A DNA stretch of 19,454 bases from JAUREX01 sp044356825 (GTDB lineage Bacteria > Pseudomonadota > Alphaproteobacteria > Rhodobacterales > Rhodobacteraceae), in assembly GCA_044356825.1 (NCBI GenBank), contig JBIKVM010000035.1, positions 1 to 19,454 of the forward strand. The letters run 5' to 3'. Within the stretch, counting starts at the first letter, position 1; every line of letters begins with the position of its first letter. A model generated the notes under the pieces. That model did not search any database and was not told where the DNA came from. It saw only the letters and a list, made by a program, of their open reading frames with translations. The position numbers and the translations under genes were made by a program. Positions 6,184 to 12,735 of the stretch are shown here, one piece after another.

Positions 6184-6609
6184 TCAGCGGGCCGTCTGCA
6201 GGCGCCGGGCCGAGGCGCCGTCGGCGCCGATCCTGGGCGGGGTGCAGACGAGATAGCGGTTGCGCCGACTGCCAGGGGCGAAGCGGATGAAGCCGCGCCG
6301 GCGCAGCGCGTTCAGCGCCCGGTAGAATGTCGCCGGCGCCATCGCGCGCACGATCTCGCGCTGGCGCAGATCGTTCGACAGGAAGGTGCGGCCCCCTTCG
6401 GCCTCTGCCTCGCCCATGGCCCAGATCGCATAGAGAACGTCGCGCTCATGCTCGCCCAGGGCCGCGAGGCCGCTGTCGGTTTCAAGTTCCCACACGATCT
6501 GGCGCAGGCGCGCGATCGACTCGAGCGTTGCAGGCACCGGTGCGCCGGCGGCTCTGGCGAGCGGGGGTGGCGGGGTGACAAGCGGGGTGGCGGTGACGTC
6601 CTGGCGCAT
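6184..6609 (-). CDS. Winged-helix DNA-binding protein, MarR-like, unassigned
   Basis: This encodes 141 residues, with AAAGG about 8 bases before the ATG at 6609. The first 25 residues are Ala/Pro/Thr-rich and probably disordered. Residues about 30-120 look like a winged helix-turn-helix: a helix with GEHERDVLYAIWAMGEAE, then RTFLSNDLRQREIVRAMAPATFYRALNALRRRGFI in pieces (recognition helix around ATFYRALNALRRRG), and a basic wing RFAPGSRRNRYLV. No exact family is recognised. It ends 13 bases from the convergent LuxR gene and is divergent from hsp20, with 203 bases between them that hold two Crp/Fnr-like palindromes. It may regulate the neighbouring stress genes or itself; the sequence does not show which. 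Confidence 0.6.
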   Translation of the reverse strand: MRQDVTATPLVTPPPPLARAAGAPVPATLESIARLRQIVWELETDSGLAALGEHERDVLYAIWAMGEAEAEGGRTFLSNDLRQREIVRAMAPATFYRALNALRRRGFIRFAPGSRRNRYLVCTPPRIGADGASARRLQTAR

Positions 6610-6667
6610 CTTGGAACCTTTCGGGTAGGAATGATCGCAAGCCTTGGCGCCTGGGCCGGGGCAGGGC

Positions 6668-6683
6668 GGTGATGGGCATCACC
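6668..6683. promoter_or_regulatory. Perfect Crp/Fnr-type palindrome (GGTGAT-GGGC-ATCACC)
   Basis: A perfect 6+6 dyad with a 4-base centre, matching the TGAT-N4-ATCA core of FNR/FixK-family boxes. It lies 59 bases before the divergent winged-helix start and about 130 bases before hsp20, so it could serve either gene. Which regulator binds it is inferred from the core only. Confidence 0.55.
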
Positions 6684-6731
6684 CGGCCCACGACGGAAGG
6701 GCGGGACCCTGCGCCTGCCACGCCGACCCGG

Positions 6732-6745
6732 GTGATCTGGGTCAC
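6732..6745. promoter_or_regulatory. Crp/Fnr-type palindrome (GTGAT-CTGG-GTCAC) upstream of hsp20
   Basis: Same form as the site at 2464 (GTGAT-N4-GTCAC), 67 bases before the hsp20 start; the csgH site is also 67 bases before its start. The 14 bases after it (GGCCGACCGGCGCG) also resemble those after the csgH site, which suggests a shared promoter layout. Confidence 0.5.
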
Positions 6746-6812
6746 GGCCGACCGGCGCGATCGCCGCCAGAAGGGCTCGACGCGGAACTTCCGCCCATCT
6801 CAGGAGAATCCC

Positions 6813-7385
6813 ATGCCCCCAGACCCCCAGCCCTCGGCATCATCGCAACCGGCCCCCGCAGCCGTCGCGCCGGGACCGGCGCCCGCGACGGCCTCCGACT
6901 GGCCTGCCACAGACTGGCAGGGTGCCTTTGACGAGATGCGCGCCGACATCGACAGGCTCTTTGCCGCCATGGATGCGAGCGACCCCTTCGCGATGCTCTG
7001 GCCGATGCGGCGCCCCCTCGCGGCCTGGCCGCAGCGCATGATGCCCGCGCCCGAGGTTCCCGTCTGCGAGCTGACAGAGACCGAGACCGGTTTCGAGCTG
7101 AGTGCCGAGGTCCCTGGATATCGGCCAGAGGATCTCGACCTGCGCATGGCGGACGGCGCCCTCTTGCTGCGCGGCGAGCGGGGCGAGGAGCGCGCGGGCG
7201 AGAATGGGGGCCGCCGCTGGAGCGAGCGCAGCCGCGGCAGTTTTCGCCGCGTCATCCGTCTGCCCGCGACGGCGGATGCCTCGGCCGCCAGCGCCGAGGT
7301 CCGCGACGGAGTCCTGCGTGTCGCGATCCCGCGCCGTGCCGAGAACGGAGCGCGCGAAACCCGAATCGAAGTCCGCGCCGGCTGA
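6813..7385 (+). CDS. Hsp20/alpha-crystallin small heat-shock protein
   Basis: This encodes 190 residues. The ATG at 6813 is 6 bases after AGGAG; upstream in-frame starts have no ribosome site. Residues 1-35 are Pro/Ala-rich. An amphipathic stretch (36-70) precedes the alpha-crystallin domain at about 82-175: VCELTETETGFELSAEVPGY, the DLDLRMADGALLLRGER strand pair, and the closing motif GVLRVAIPR (167-175). Small heat-shock proteins of this type hold unfolding proteins as ATP-independent chaperones in the cytoplasm. The C-terminal I-x-I-type anchor is represented only by RIEVRAG. It probably forms an operon with the BON gene 30 bases downstream. The upstream Crp/Fnr-like sites suggest control by redox or metabolic state as well as heat; no heat-shock sigma promoter was recognised. 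Confidence 0.9.
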   Translation: MPPDPQPSASSQPAPAAVAPGPAPATASDWPATDWQGAFDEMRADIDRLFAAMDASDPFAMLWPMRRPLAAWPQRMMPAPEVPVCELTETETGFELSAEVPGYRPEDLDLRMADGALLLRGERGEERAGENGGRRWSERSRGSFRRVIRLPATADASAASAEVRDGVLRVAIPRRAENGARETRIEVRAG

Positions 7386-7415
7386 GGCGCCCCCCACCCC
7401 GAACCGGAGACCCCA

Positions 7416-8063
7416 ATGACTGATCTCGACCTCAAGCAGATGATCCTCGATGCGCTCGACTTCGACCCGAGCGTCAATGCCGCCCACATCGGCGTCACGG
7501 TTGCCTCGGGCGTCGTAACCCTGAGCGGACATGTCCCCACCTATGCCGAAAAGACCGCAGCCGAGCAGATCGTCGCGCGCATCAAGGGCGTGCGCGGCAT
7601 CGCGCAGGAAATCGAGGTGCGCCCTGCGGGCACCGCCCTGACGGCCGATGACGAGGTGGCGCGGCGCATCCTCGATGTGCTGCGCTGGAACACCTCGGTT
7701 CCGCACGAGCAGGTGCAGGTGAAGGTCGCGCAGGGCTGGGTGACGCTCTCGGGCAGCGTGCCGTGGCATTTCCACCGCGAGGCGGCCGAGCGCGCGATCC
7801 GCGGCCTAGCGGGCGTTGTGGGCATCACCAACGCGCTGCTCGTGGTGCCGCAGGTGACGCAATCGGACGTCCGCACCCGGATCGAGGAGGCGCTGAGGCG
7901 CGATGCCGAGCTTCAGGCCGGGGCGATCCGCGTCATGGTCTCGGATGGGACCGTGACGCTCGAAGGCAAGGTGCACAGCATGGCCGAGCGGCGCGTCGCC
8001 GAGCGCGCGGCATGGGCCGGCGCCGGCGTGCGTCGGGTCGATGACCGCCTCAGCATCGAATGA
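7416..8063 (+). CDS. Triple BON-domain protein
   Basis: This encodes 215 residues in three consecutive BON domains, at about 3-68, 74-140 and 147-214. Each has the pattern of a helix, a strand V-x-V-x-x-G-x-V-x-L-x-G, and a second helix: VASGVVTLSGHV, VAQGWVTLSGSV and VSDGTVTLEGKV. No signal peptide is seen, so it is probably cytoplasmic, unlike OsmY-type BON proteins, which carry one. BON domains are thought to bind phospholipid or other macromolecules, and such proteins are often induced by stress together with Hsp20 and universal stress proteins. It follows hsp20 by 30 bases. The biochemical role is not known. Confidence 0.88.
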   Translation: MTDLDLKQMILDALDFDPSVNAAHIGVTVASGVVTLSGHVPTYAEKTAAEQIVARIKGVRGIAQEIEVRPAGTALTADDEVARRILDVLRWNTSVPHEQVQVKVAQGWVTLSGSVPWHFHREAAERAIRGLAGVVGITNALLVVPQVTQSDVRTRIEEALRRDAELQAGAIRVMVSDGTVTLEGKVHSMAERRVAERAAWAGAGVRRVDDRLSIE

Positions 8064-8070
8064 GATCCCC

Positions 8071-8101
8071 CCGCCCCGTACCCGTCCGGGTGCCGGGGCG
8101 G
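8071..8101. terminator. Bidirectional GC-rich hairpin between the BON gene and ppsR
   Basis: CCGCCCC (8071-8077) pairs with GGGGCGG (8095-8101), with an inner stem ACCC/GGGT around a GTCC loop, so nearly the whole 31 bases fold into one hairpin. It lies 8 bases after the BON stop and 20 bases beyond the ppsR stop, where converging transcripts would both need to end. There is no clear T tract. Confidence 0.6.
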
Positions 8102-8120
8102 ACCCGGGGACGGCGCGGGC

Positions 8121-9542
8121 TCAGTCGCTCTCGCGCCCCATGATCCCGTATTTGCGCAGCTTCACATAGAGCGACTGGCGCGACAGCCCGAGCATCTCGG
8201 CGGCCGCGACCCGATTGTTGCGCGTCAGTTCCACGGCCGTCTGGATGCACAGCATCTCGACGACGTCGGCTGTCTGCGCCACGATGTCCTTGAGCGGCGC
8301 CGATCCGACCAGTTCGACGATCTCGCGCATCCCCTCGTCGCGACCAGGCAAACCGCCGCGGCGGACGGTGTCGGCGCGGCTCACGTCGCGAATCACGAGG
8401 GCGATCGCGGGGCTCGCCCGTTCGCCGAGCCAGCTAGCCGAGATCTCGACCGCGACCTGCCCCTCGAAGTCGGTGACGAGTTTGGTTGCATAAAGCCGCA
8501 TCTGCCCGGCACGGCGCGCATTCTCGAGCAACACCTTGAGGTCGATCGTGCCGCGGGCGAGGAAATCGGCCAGCGAGCGGCCCCGCACCGACCCGATACC
8601 GGCCGCATCGACCATGTTGAGGAAACCCTCATTGGCGCTGCGGATGATGCCGTCGGCTTCGATGAAGACGATGGCCTCGACTCCGGCATGAAAGAGCCGG
8701 CCGAGGCTTTCGCCGATCTCGTCAGGAACCGCCGCGGCATCGGCCGGTTCATCGAGCCGGCACAGCATGAGCTTTTCGCCCGCCGCCCGAAAGACCGTCG
8801 GGACAAGCACGAGCGGGCGCTTCGAGCGCTTGGCGATCAGGTCCACGGGGCTCGAGGCATCCGCGGCGGCAAGGGTCGTCAGCCGCTCGAGAAACTCGCC
8901 CCGCCGCGTCCCCTCGAACTCCTGCGCCACCGCCGAACCGATCAGGTCGCCCCTTGCCCCTCCAAGCTTGAGCGCGGCACCCGAGTTGAGATCGACGATC
9001 CGACCCGACGACATCGACACGAGCATCACCGCATCACGCGTGGCCTCGAGGACGACGCGATAGCGCGTCTCCATCTCGCGCTGGGTCTCGTAGTCGCGCT
9101 CGAGCGCGAGTTGGGCCGAGACGAGTTTTTGCTGCGCTTCTGCCAGCGGGCGCTGGTCGCGTCCCAGCATCAGGACCGATCCGTCGGTCCCGAGCAGGTG
9201 CAGGCTGTAGCGGATGGGAAAATCCCACGCGCCCTTGTCGACATGAGTGATCTCGATCGCGGCCACGGGCCGCTCGGCGTTGGCGGCGCGGATCTCGGCC
9301 AGCCGCCCGACCAGCTTGCCAAAGCTCGTGGCGTCGAGGATGTCGCGCAGCGCCGACCCTTCCCAGCTGTGGATCTGGCCGAAACTGCGATGATGGCGGT
9401 TCACCAGGACCGACAGCACCTTGTCGTCCGGTGACACGAGGATCGCGATATCGGCTGCGGTCGAGACGATCTCGGCCAGCAGGTCGGGCGAGATGAGCGG
9501 GATCGAGCCGCCCTTGAACAAGGTTGAACCGTTGGTCTTCAC
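8121..9542 (-). CDS. ppsR: PpsR/CrtJ, redox-responsive repressor of photosynthesis genes
   Basis: This encodes 473 residues with the PpsR architecture: an N-terminal PAS-like domain (about 20-130), a linker helix with the highly conserved LERDYETQREMETRYRVVLE (147-166), PAS1 (about 162-270), PAS2 (about 282-390) and a C-terminal FIS-type helix-turn-helix (433-470) with RNNRVAAAEMLGLSRQSLYV. The two redox cysteines known from Rhodobacter PpsR/CrtJ are present as Cys261 and Cys432. PpsR binds TGT-N12-ACA to repress bch, crt and puc genes in oxygen. The start is a GTG at 9542; a TTG seven codons later would match the usual PpsR N-terminus better. The gene lies 57 bases downstream of aerR on the same strand, so the two form one operon. 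Confidence 0.96.
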   Translation of the reverse strand: MKTNGSTLFKGGSIPLISPDLLAEIVSTAADIAILVSPDDKVLSVLVNRHHRSFGQIHSWEGSALRDILDATSFGKLVGRLAEIRAANAERPVAAIEITHVDKGAWDFPIRYSLHLLGTDGSVLMLGRDQRPLAEAQQKLVSAQLALERDYETQREMETRYRVVLEATRDAVMLVSMSSGRIVDLNSGAALKLGGARGDLIGSAVAQEFEGTRRGEFLERLTTLAAADASSPVDLIAKRSKRPLVLVPTVFRAAGEKLMLCRLDEPADAAAVPDEIGESLGRLFHAGVEAIVFIEADGIIRSANEGFLNMVDAAGIGSVRGRSLADFLARGTIDLKVLLENARRAGQMRLYATKLVTDFEGQVAVEISASWLGERASPAIALVIRDVSRADTVRRGGLPGRDEGMREIVELVGSAPLKDIVAQTADVVEMLCIQTAVELTRNNRVAAAEMLGLSRQSLYVKLRKYGIMGRESD

Positions 9543-9599
9543 GCCTTTGCCCGCTCGTTCCCGTCATGCCGGCGCGCCATCGCGCCCGTGTTCTGCCCG

Positions 9600-10418
9600 T
9601 CAGGCCCTCTGACGCAGGCCAAGCCCGTCCACATCCAGACCGCTGAAGCGCAGCGCCTCTTCAAGGTCACAGGTGGCAAGATCGGCCTCGATCCGCGCGC
9701 CCACATCCGCCCCCGCCGCCACCAGTGCCCCTCCGACGATCACGGGCGGCGCCCTCATGCGCCCTGCCTGCGTGCCCTGCCGGACCAATTTGACCACTTT
9801 GCTGGCCAGATCAAGGTTTTCGCTGGCCGAAACTGACAGCATCACCGCATCGAAGTTGCGGTTTGCCAGCAGATCGCGCAGCAGATTCGTGCCCGGCATG
9901 ATGCGCAGGCAGACCGATACGCCCATCCGCCGCATCCGGTTCGAGATCACGAGAGCCCCGAGCGTGTGCTGCTCGTCGCTCGGCACGATCACCAGAACCG
10001 ATCCCGCCCCCGCTTGCGGCGCGATGTCCTGCGCTGTGCGCATTTCGATGTCGCGAAGCATGCCTTGCAGGCGCATCGATCCGATCGTGACGTCGACGAA
10101 GCTGATCTGGTCGCGGTCCCATGCCGCGCCGAGGCTGCGCGCCGCCTCCGGCAGGATGTCGTCGATAAGCGATTCGGCCGGGATGCGCTGCCGGCGCATC
10201 TCCTCGAGAAGGCGCGCCGCCGCCATGGGATCGTCGGACACGAGCGCCTCGATCAGACGCGCGAGCACCGCGCGCCGCATCTCGGCAACATCCACCTGCT
10301 TGCGCGCCGCCAGCATGGAAATGACATGGCTGGCAAGCTGCAGCACGGGTTCGGCCCCTGCCGTGCTGCCCGGCGGGTTTCCGCTGCGAAGTCCGAGGTC
10401 CCGAAGACGCCCGTTCAT
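9600..10418 (-). CDS. aerR: AerR/PpaA, B12-binding regulator and PpsR antagonist
   Basis: This encodes 272 residues from the ATG at 10418, preceded by GGTGGGA. The frame stays open up to 10703, but that extension is low in complexity and would run through the PpsR box and promoter, so the shorter form is chosen. Residues about 40-130 are the helical N-terminal part (RQRIPAESLIDDILPEAA, LGAAWDRDQISFVDVTIGSMRLQ). Residues 140-272 form the B12-binding fold, with SDEQHTLGALV holding the predicted axial His151 and IVGGALV later. AerR/PpaA binds cobalamin in light and counters repression by CrtJ/PpsR. In R. capsulatus long and short AerR forms are reported, so an upstream start here cannot be excluded. 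Confidence 0.93.
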   Translation of the reverse strand: MNGRLRDLGLRSGNPPGSTAGAEPVLQLASHVISMLAARKQVDVAEMRRAVLARLIEALVSDDPMAAARLLEEMRRQRIPAESLIDDILPEAARSLGAAWDRDQISFVDVTIGSMRLQGMLRDIEMRTAQDIAPQAGAGSVLVIVPSDEQHTLGALVISNRMRRMGVSVCLRIMPGTNLLRDLLANRNFDAVMLSVSASENLDLASKVVKLVRQGTQAGRMRAPPVIVGGALVAAGADVGARIEADLATCDLEEALRFSGLDVDGLGLRQRA

Positions 10419-10461
10419 CCGATCCCACCGCACCGCGACCCGTCGCGATCCCTGATGTCCA

Positions 10462-10490
10462 AGTCTCGCGCAACCGGCCGGAGTTGTCAA
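10462..10490 (-). promoter_or_regulatory. Candidate sigma-70-type promoter of aerR-ppsR
   Basis: On the minus strand TTGACA (10485-10490) is a perfect -35 hexamer lying inside the PpsR box. After 17 bases, GAGACT (10462-10467) is a weak -10 with the key second A and final T. Transcription would start roughly 35 bases before the aerR ATG. Repression by PpsR binding at -35 would be direct. Confidence 0.5.
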
Positions 10491-10502
10491 AAGGAATTGA
10501 CA
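10485..10502. promoter_or_regulatory. PpsR/CrtJ box (TGTC-N10-GACA), aerR side
   Basis: TGTCAAAAGGAATTGACA is a perfect TGT-N12-ACA site, with outer TGTC/GACA as in the best known boxes. It overlaps the -35 of the aerR promoter, which points to autoregulation of the aerR-ppsR operon. Confidence 0.88.
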
Positions 10503-10618
10503 GCTTTCGCGCATTGCGCCGCAGTCCTCCCCCCCTTCCAACAGCCTCCGCCACCCGGGTCGCAGGCCGGCCGGTGCCGCGGGGCTCGGTCGGACCTTGG
10601 CCAAAATTGCAGTTTCGG

Positions 10619-10637
10619 GCTTGTCCCGGGGGCAAGC
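10619..10637. repeat. 19-base near-perfect dyad GCTTGTCCC-G-GGGGCAAGC
   Basis: The nine bases on each side of a central G are complementary except for one T/G pair. It lies midway between the two PpsR boxes. It could be the operator of another regulator, but no known motif was recognised. Confidence 0.35.
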
Positions 10638-10720
10638 CGCAGACCCCCGGCCGCCGACCGCCCCGCCCTGCAAGTCGGCCGGTGTCAACGCAAGGCGCGG
10701 CAAAGTGTCAATCGAACGAG

Positions 10721-10738
10721 TGTAAGATTAGGTTGACA
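10721..10738. promoter_or_regulatory. PpsR/CrtJ box (TGT-N12-ACA), bchF side
   Basis: TGTAAGATTAGGTTGACA fits TGT-N12-ACA exactly; its right half includes the TTGACA of the bchF promoter. The spacing to the aerR-side box is 236 bases centre to centre, which suits cooperative binding with looping as described for CrtJ. Confidence 0.85.
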
Positions 10739-10762
10739 CTTTTGTTCCGGCGCGGCTAGGTT
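10733..10762 (+). promoter_or_regulatory. Candidate sigma-70-type promoter of the bchFNBHLM operon
   Basis: TTGACA (10733-10738) is a perfect -35 hexamer. TAGGTT (10757-10762), 18 bases downstream, is a modest -10 with first T, second A and last T in place. The -35 lies within the PpsR box, so bound repressor would block RNA polymerase. The bchF start follows about 50 bases later. Confidence 0.6.
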
Positions 10763-10811
10763 TGGGAAGGCCGCAGCAATCCCGAGACCCATGAGGGGCC
10801 AGGTCCCGAAC

Positions 10812-11333
10812 ATGTCCCTCGCATCCCGACCCCGCACTGCCCCGCGCCGCAAGCCCCTCTACTCGGCGGCCGAACGCGCCCGACGCGACTCGACCGTCTG
10901 GACGGTCGTCCAGGGCGCACTCGCGCCTTTGCAGTTTCTCGTCTTTCTCGTCTCGCTGGTGCTCGTGCTGCGCTTCGTCGCCACCGGCGAGGGCTACGGC
11001 GTCGCGACCGCCTCGGTCGTCGTCAAGACGGGCGTACTCTATGCCATCATGATCACCGGCGCGATCTGGGAGAAGGTCGTCTTCGGCCGCTACCTCTTCG
11101 CCCCCGCCTTCTTCTGGGAGGACGTCGTCTCGATGGCGGTGATCGCGCTGCACACCGCCTATCTGGCGCTTCTGGTCAGCGCCGCGGCCACGCCCGCGGC
11201 CGAGATGGGCGTCGCGCTTGCCGCCTATGGCGCCTATGTCGCGAACGCCGCGCAGTTCCTCTGGAAGCTGCGCATGGCCCGCCTCGAGGCCCCCGCGCCC
11301 GCCGCCGACGCCCCTCGGGAGGCCGCCGCATGA
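10812..11333 (+). CDS. bchF: BchF, 3-vinyl bacteriochlorophyllide hydratase
   Basis: This encodes 173 residues from the ATG at 10812; an in-frame ATG at 10791 is an alternative, and neither has a strong ribosome site. The sequence is strongly conserved with BchF: LYSAAERARRDS at the start, then QGALAPLQFLVFLVSLVLVL, IWEKVVFGRYLFAPAFFWED and a further hydrophobic stretch with ALHTAYLALL. It is an integral membrane protein with about four hydrophobic segments. The enzyme hydrates the C3 vinyl group on the way from chlorophyllide to bacteriochlorophyll a. It is the first gene of the bch operon, and its stop overlaps the bchN start as ATGA (11330-11333), so the two are translationally coupled. 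The C-terminal tail after residue 155 is Ala/Pro-rich. Confidence 0.95.
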   Translation: MSLASRPRTAPRRKPLYSAAERARRDSTVWTVVQGALAPLQFLVFLVSLVLVLRFVATGEGYGVATASVVVKTGVLYAIMITGAIWEKVVFGRYLFAPAFFWEDVVSMAVIALHTAYLALLVSAAATPAAEMGVALAAYGAYVANAAQFLWKLRMARLEAPAPAADAPREAAA

Positions 11334-12631
11334 ACGCCCCCCTCCCGCCCCCGCCCGCGCGCGGCTGCCGCGACACGCCGGTCCTGAAGGAGCGCGGCCA
11401 GCGCGAGGTATTCTGCGGCCTGACCGGCATCATCTGGCTGCACCGCAAGATGCAGGATGCCTTCTTCCTCGTGGTGGGCTCGCGCACCTGCGCGCATCTG
11501 CTGCAATCGGCGGCGGGCGTCATGATCTTCGCCGAACCGCGTTTCGGCACCGCGATCCTCGAGGAGAAGGACCTCGCGGGCCTCGCCGACGCCAATGACG
11601 AGCTCGACCGCGAGGTCGCGCGCCTCCTCGCGCGCCGCCCCGACATCCGCCAGCTCTTCCTCGTCGGTTCCTGCCCCTCCGAGGTCATCAAGCTCGACCT
11701 CGCGCGCGCCGCCGAACGCCTCAGCGCCGCCCACGCCCCCCATGTGCGCGTGCTGTCCTATTCCGGCTCGGGCATCGAGACGACCTTCACCCAAGGCGAG
11801 GACGCCTGCCTCGCGGCCATGGTCCCCGCGCTGCCCGCGACCGACGCCGCGGGCCTCCTCGTCGTCGGCGCGCTGCCCGATGTGGTCGAGGACCAGATGC
11901 GCGCGCTCCTGGCCGCGATGGGGGTGGGCGCGCTCGCGACCCTGCCCGCGCGGCGCGCCGATGCCCTGCCGGCCGTCGGGCCCGGCACGCGGGTGATCCT
12001 CGCCCAGCCCTTCCTCGGCGATACGCTGGCCGCGCTCGAACGGCGCGGCGCGGTCCACCTCCCTGCCCCCTTCCCCTTCGGCGAGGAGGGCACGACCCGC
12101 TGGCTCGCGGCCATCGCCGCGGCCTTCGCCGTGCCGCCCGAGCGCTTCGCCGCCGCGACCGACGCCCCCCGCGCCCGCGCCCGCAAGGCCGTCGCCGCCG
12201 CCGCCACCCCCCTTGCCGGCCGCTCGGTCTTCTTCTTCCCCGACAGCCAGCTCGAGGTCCCGCTCGCGCGGTTCCTCGCCCGCGAATGCGGCATGCGGCC
12301 GATCGAGGTCGGCACCCCCTACCTGCACGCCGCGATCCTCGGCCCCGACCTCGACCTCCTGCCCGAGGGCCCCACCCTCTCCGAAGGCCAGGACGTCGAC
12401 CGCCAGCTCGATCGCGCCCGCGCCGCCCGCCCCGACCTCACCGTCTGCGGCCTCGGGCTCGCCAACCCGCTCGAGGCCGAGGGGCTGCCCACCAAATGGG
12501 CGATCGAACTCGTCTTCTCGCCCGTGCACTTCTACGAACAGGCGGGCGACCTCGCCGCCCTCTTCGCCCGCCCGCTGCGCCGCCGCGCCGCGCTCGCTGG
12601 GCTCGGCGCCACCGTGGGGGCGGCACCATGA
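11330..12631 (+). CDS. bchN: BchN, light-independent protochlorophyllide reductase subunit N
   Basis: This encodes 433 residues, near the usual length. With BchB it forms the catalytic NB component of the nitrogenase-like dark-operative protochlorophyllide reductase, which reduces ring D of protochlorophyllide using electrons from BchL. The three cysteines for the NB [4Fe-4S] cluster are visible: Cys29 (VFCGLTG), Cys54 (SRTCAHL) and Cys115 (GSCPSEV). The fourth ligand, an Asp, comes from BchB. Other family segments are YSGSGIETTFTQGEDACL, FFPDSQLEVPLARFL and LANPLEAEGLPTKWAIE. The start overlaps bchF by ATGA, and the TGA at 12629-12631 overlaps another ATG (12628) that opens the short frame before bchB. 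The final 25 residues are Ala/Arg-rich. Confidence 0.97.
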   Translation: MNAPLPPPPARGCRDTPVLKERGQREVFCGLTGIIWLHRKMQDAFFLVVGSRTCAHLLQSAAGVMIFAEPRFGTAILEEKDLAGLADANDELDREVARLLARRPDIRQLFLVGSCPSEVIKLDLARAAERLSAAHAPHVRVLSYSGSGIETTFTQGEDACLAAMVPALPATDAAGLLVVGALPDVVEDQMRALLAAMGVGALATLPARRADALPAVGPGTRVILAQPFLGDTLAALERRGAVHLPAPFPFGEEGTTRWLAAIAAAFAVPPERFAAATDAPRARARKAVAAAATPLAGRSVFFFPDSQLEVPLARFLARECGMRPIEVGTPYLHAAILGPDLDLLPEGPTLSEGQDVDRQLDRARAARPDLTVCGLGLANPLEAEGLPTKWAIELVFSPVHFYEQAGDLAALFARPLRRRAALAGLGATVGAAP

Positions 12632-12735
12632 CCCCGGCCGGCATCATCTTCTGCCGCGAAATATCCCGGGGGGGCAGGGCGCAGCCCTGCGGGGGCAGCG
12701 CCCCCTCCCGCCGCATCCGCGGGGGACGCCCATGA
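12628..12735 (+). other. 35-codon frame bridging bchN and bchB through ATGA overlaps
   Basis: An ATG at 12628 overlaps the bchN stop (ATGA, 12628-12631), and the frame runs for 35 codons to a TGA that overlaps the bchB ATG (ATGA, 12732-12735). The peptide is Gly/Arg-rich with no recognisable domain, and the underlying DNA is mostly a palindromic repeat. A functional peptide is unlikely; the frame may simply let ribosomes pass from bchN to bchB by termination-reinitiation. The bchB start itself has GGGGGA about 5 bases before it and could also initiate independently. Confidence 0.4.
12665..12706. repeat. REP-like palindromic intergenic element between bchN and bchB
   Basis: Two adjacent hairpins are seen: GCAGGGC-GCA-GCCCTGC (12674-12690) and GGGGGC-AGC-GCCCCC (12691-12705), preceded by GAAATATCCCGGGGG (12659-12673). 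From memory, dispersed elements with GAAATA-CCCGGGGG and GGGGC-AG-GCCCC hairpins are common between genes in Rhodobacterales. Here it sits inside an operon. It could affect mRNA stability or translation of bchB. Confidence 0.65.

Larger units (their letters stand above)
10419..10811. promoter_or_regulatory. Divergent aerR-bchF control region (393 bases, no gene)
   Basis: The gap contains two PpsR/CrtJ boxes (10485-10502 and 10721-10738), a candidate promoter on each strand, extra TGTCAA half-sites at 10683-10688 and 10706-10711, and a 19-base dyad at 10619-10637. AAAGTGTCAA (10702-10711) is repeated inverted as TTGACACTTT (10733-10742). No small gene is convincing here. Confidence 0.85.

Noticed and set aside
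10419..10703. N-terminal extension of AerR up to 10703
   Set aside because: The added residues are not like AerR and would include the PpsR box and promoter in the coding region. A shorter in-frame extension cannot be fully excluded.
12213..12731. Upstream extension of the bchB frame into bchN
   Set aside because: The extra sequence is a shadow of bchN in another frame; the ATG at 12732 gives the normal BchB N-terminus with Asp36 in place.
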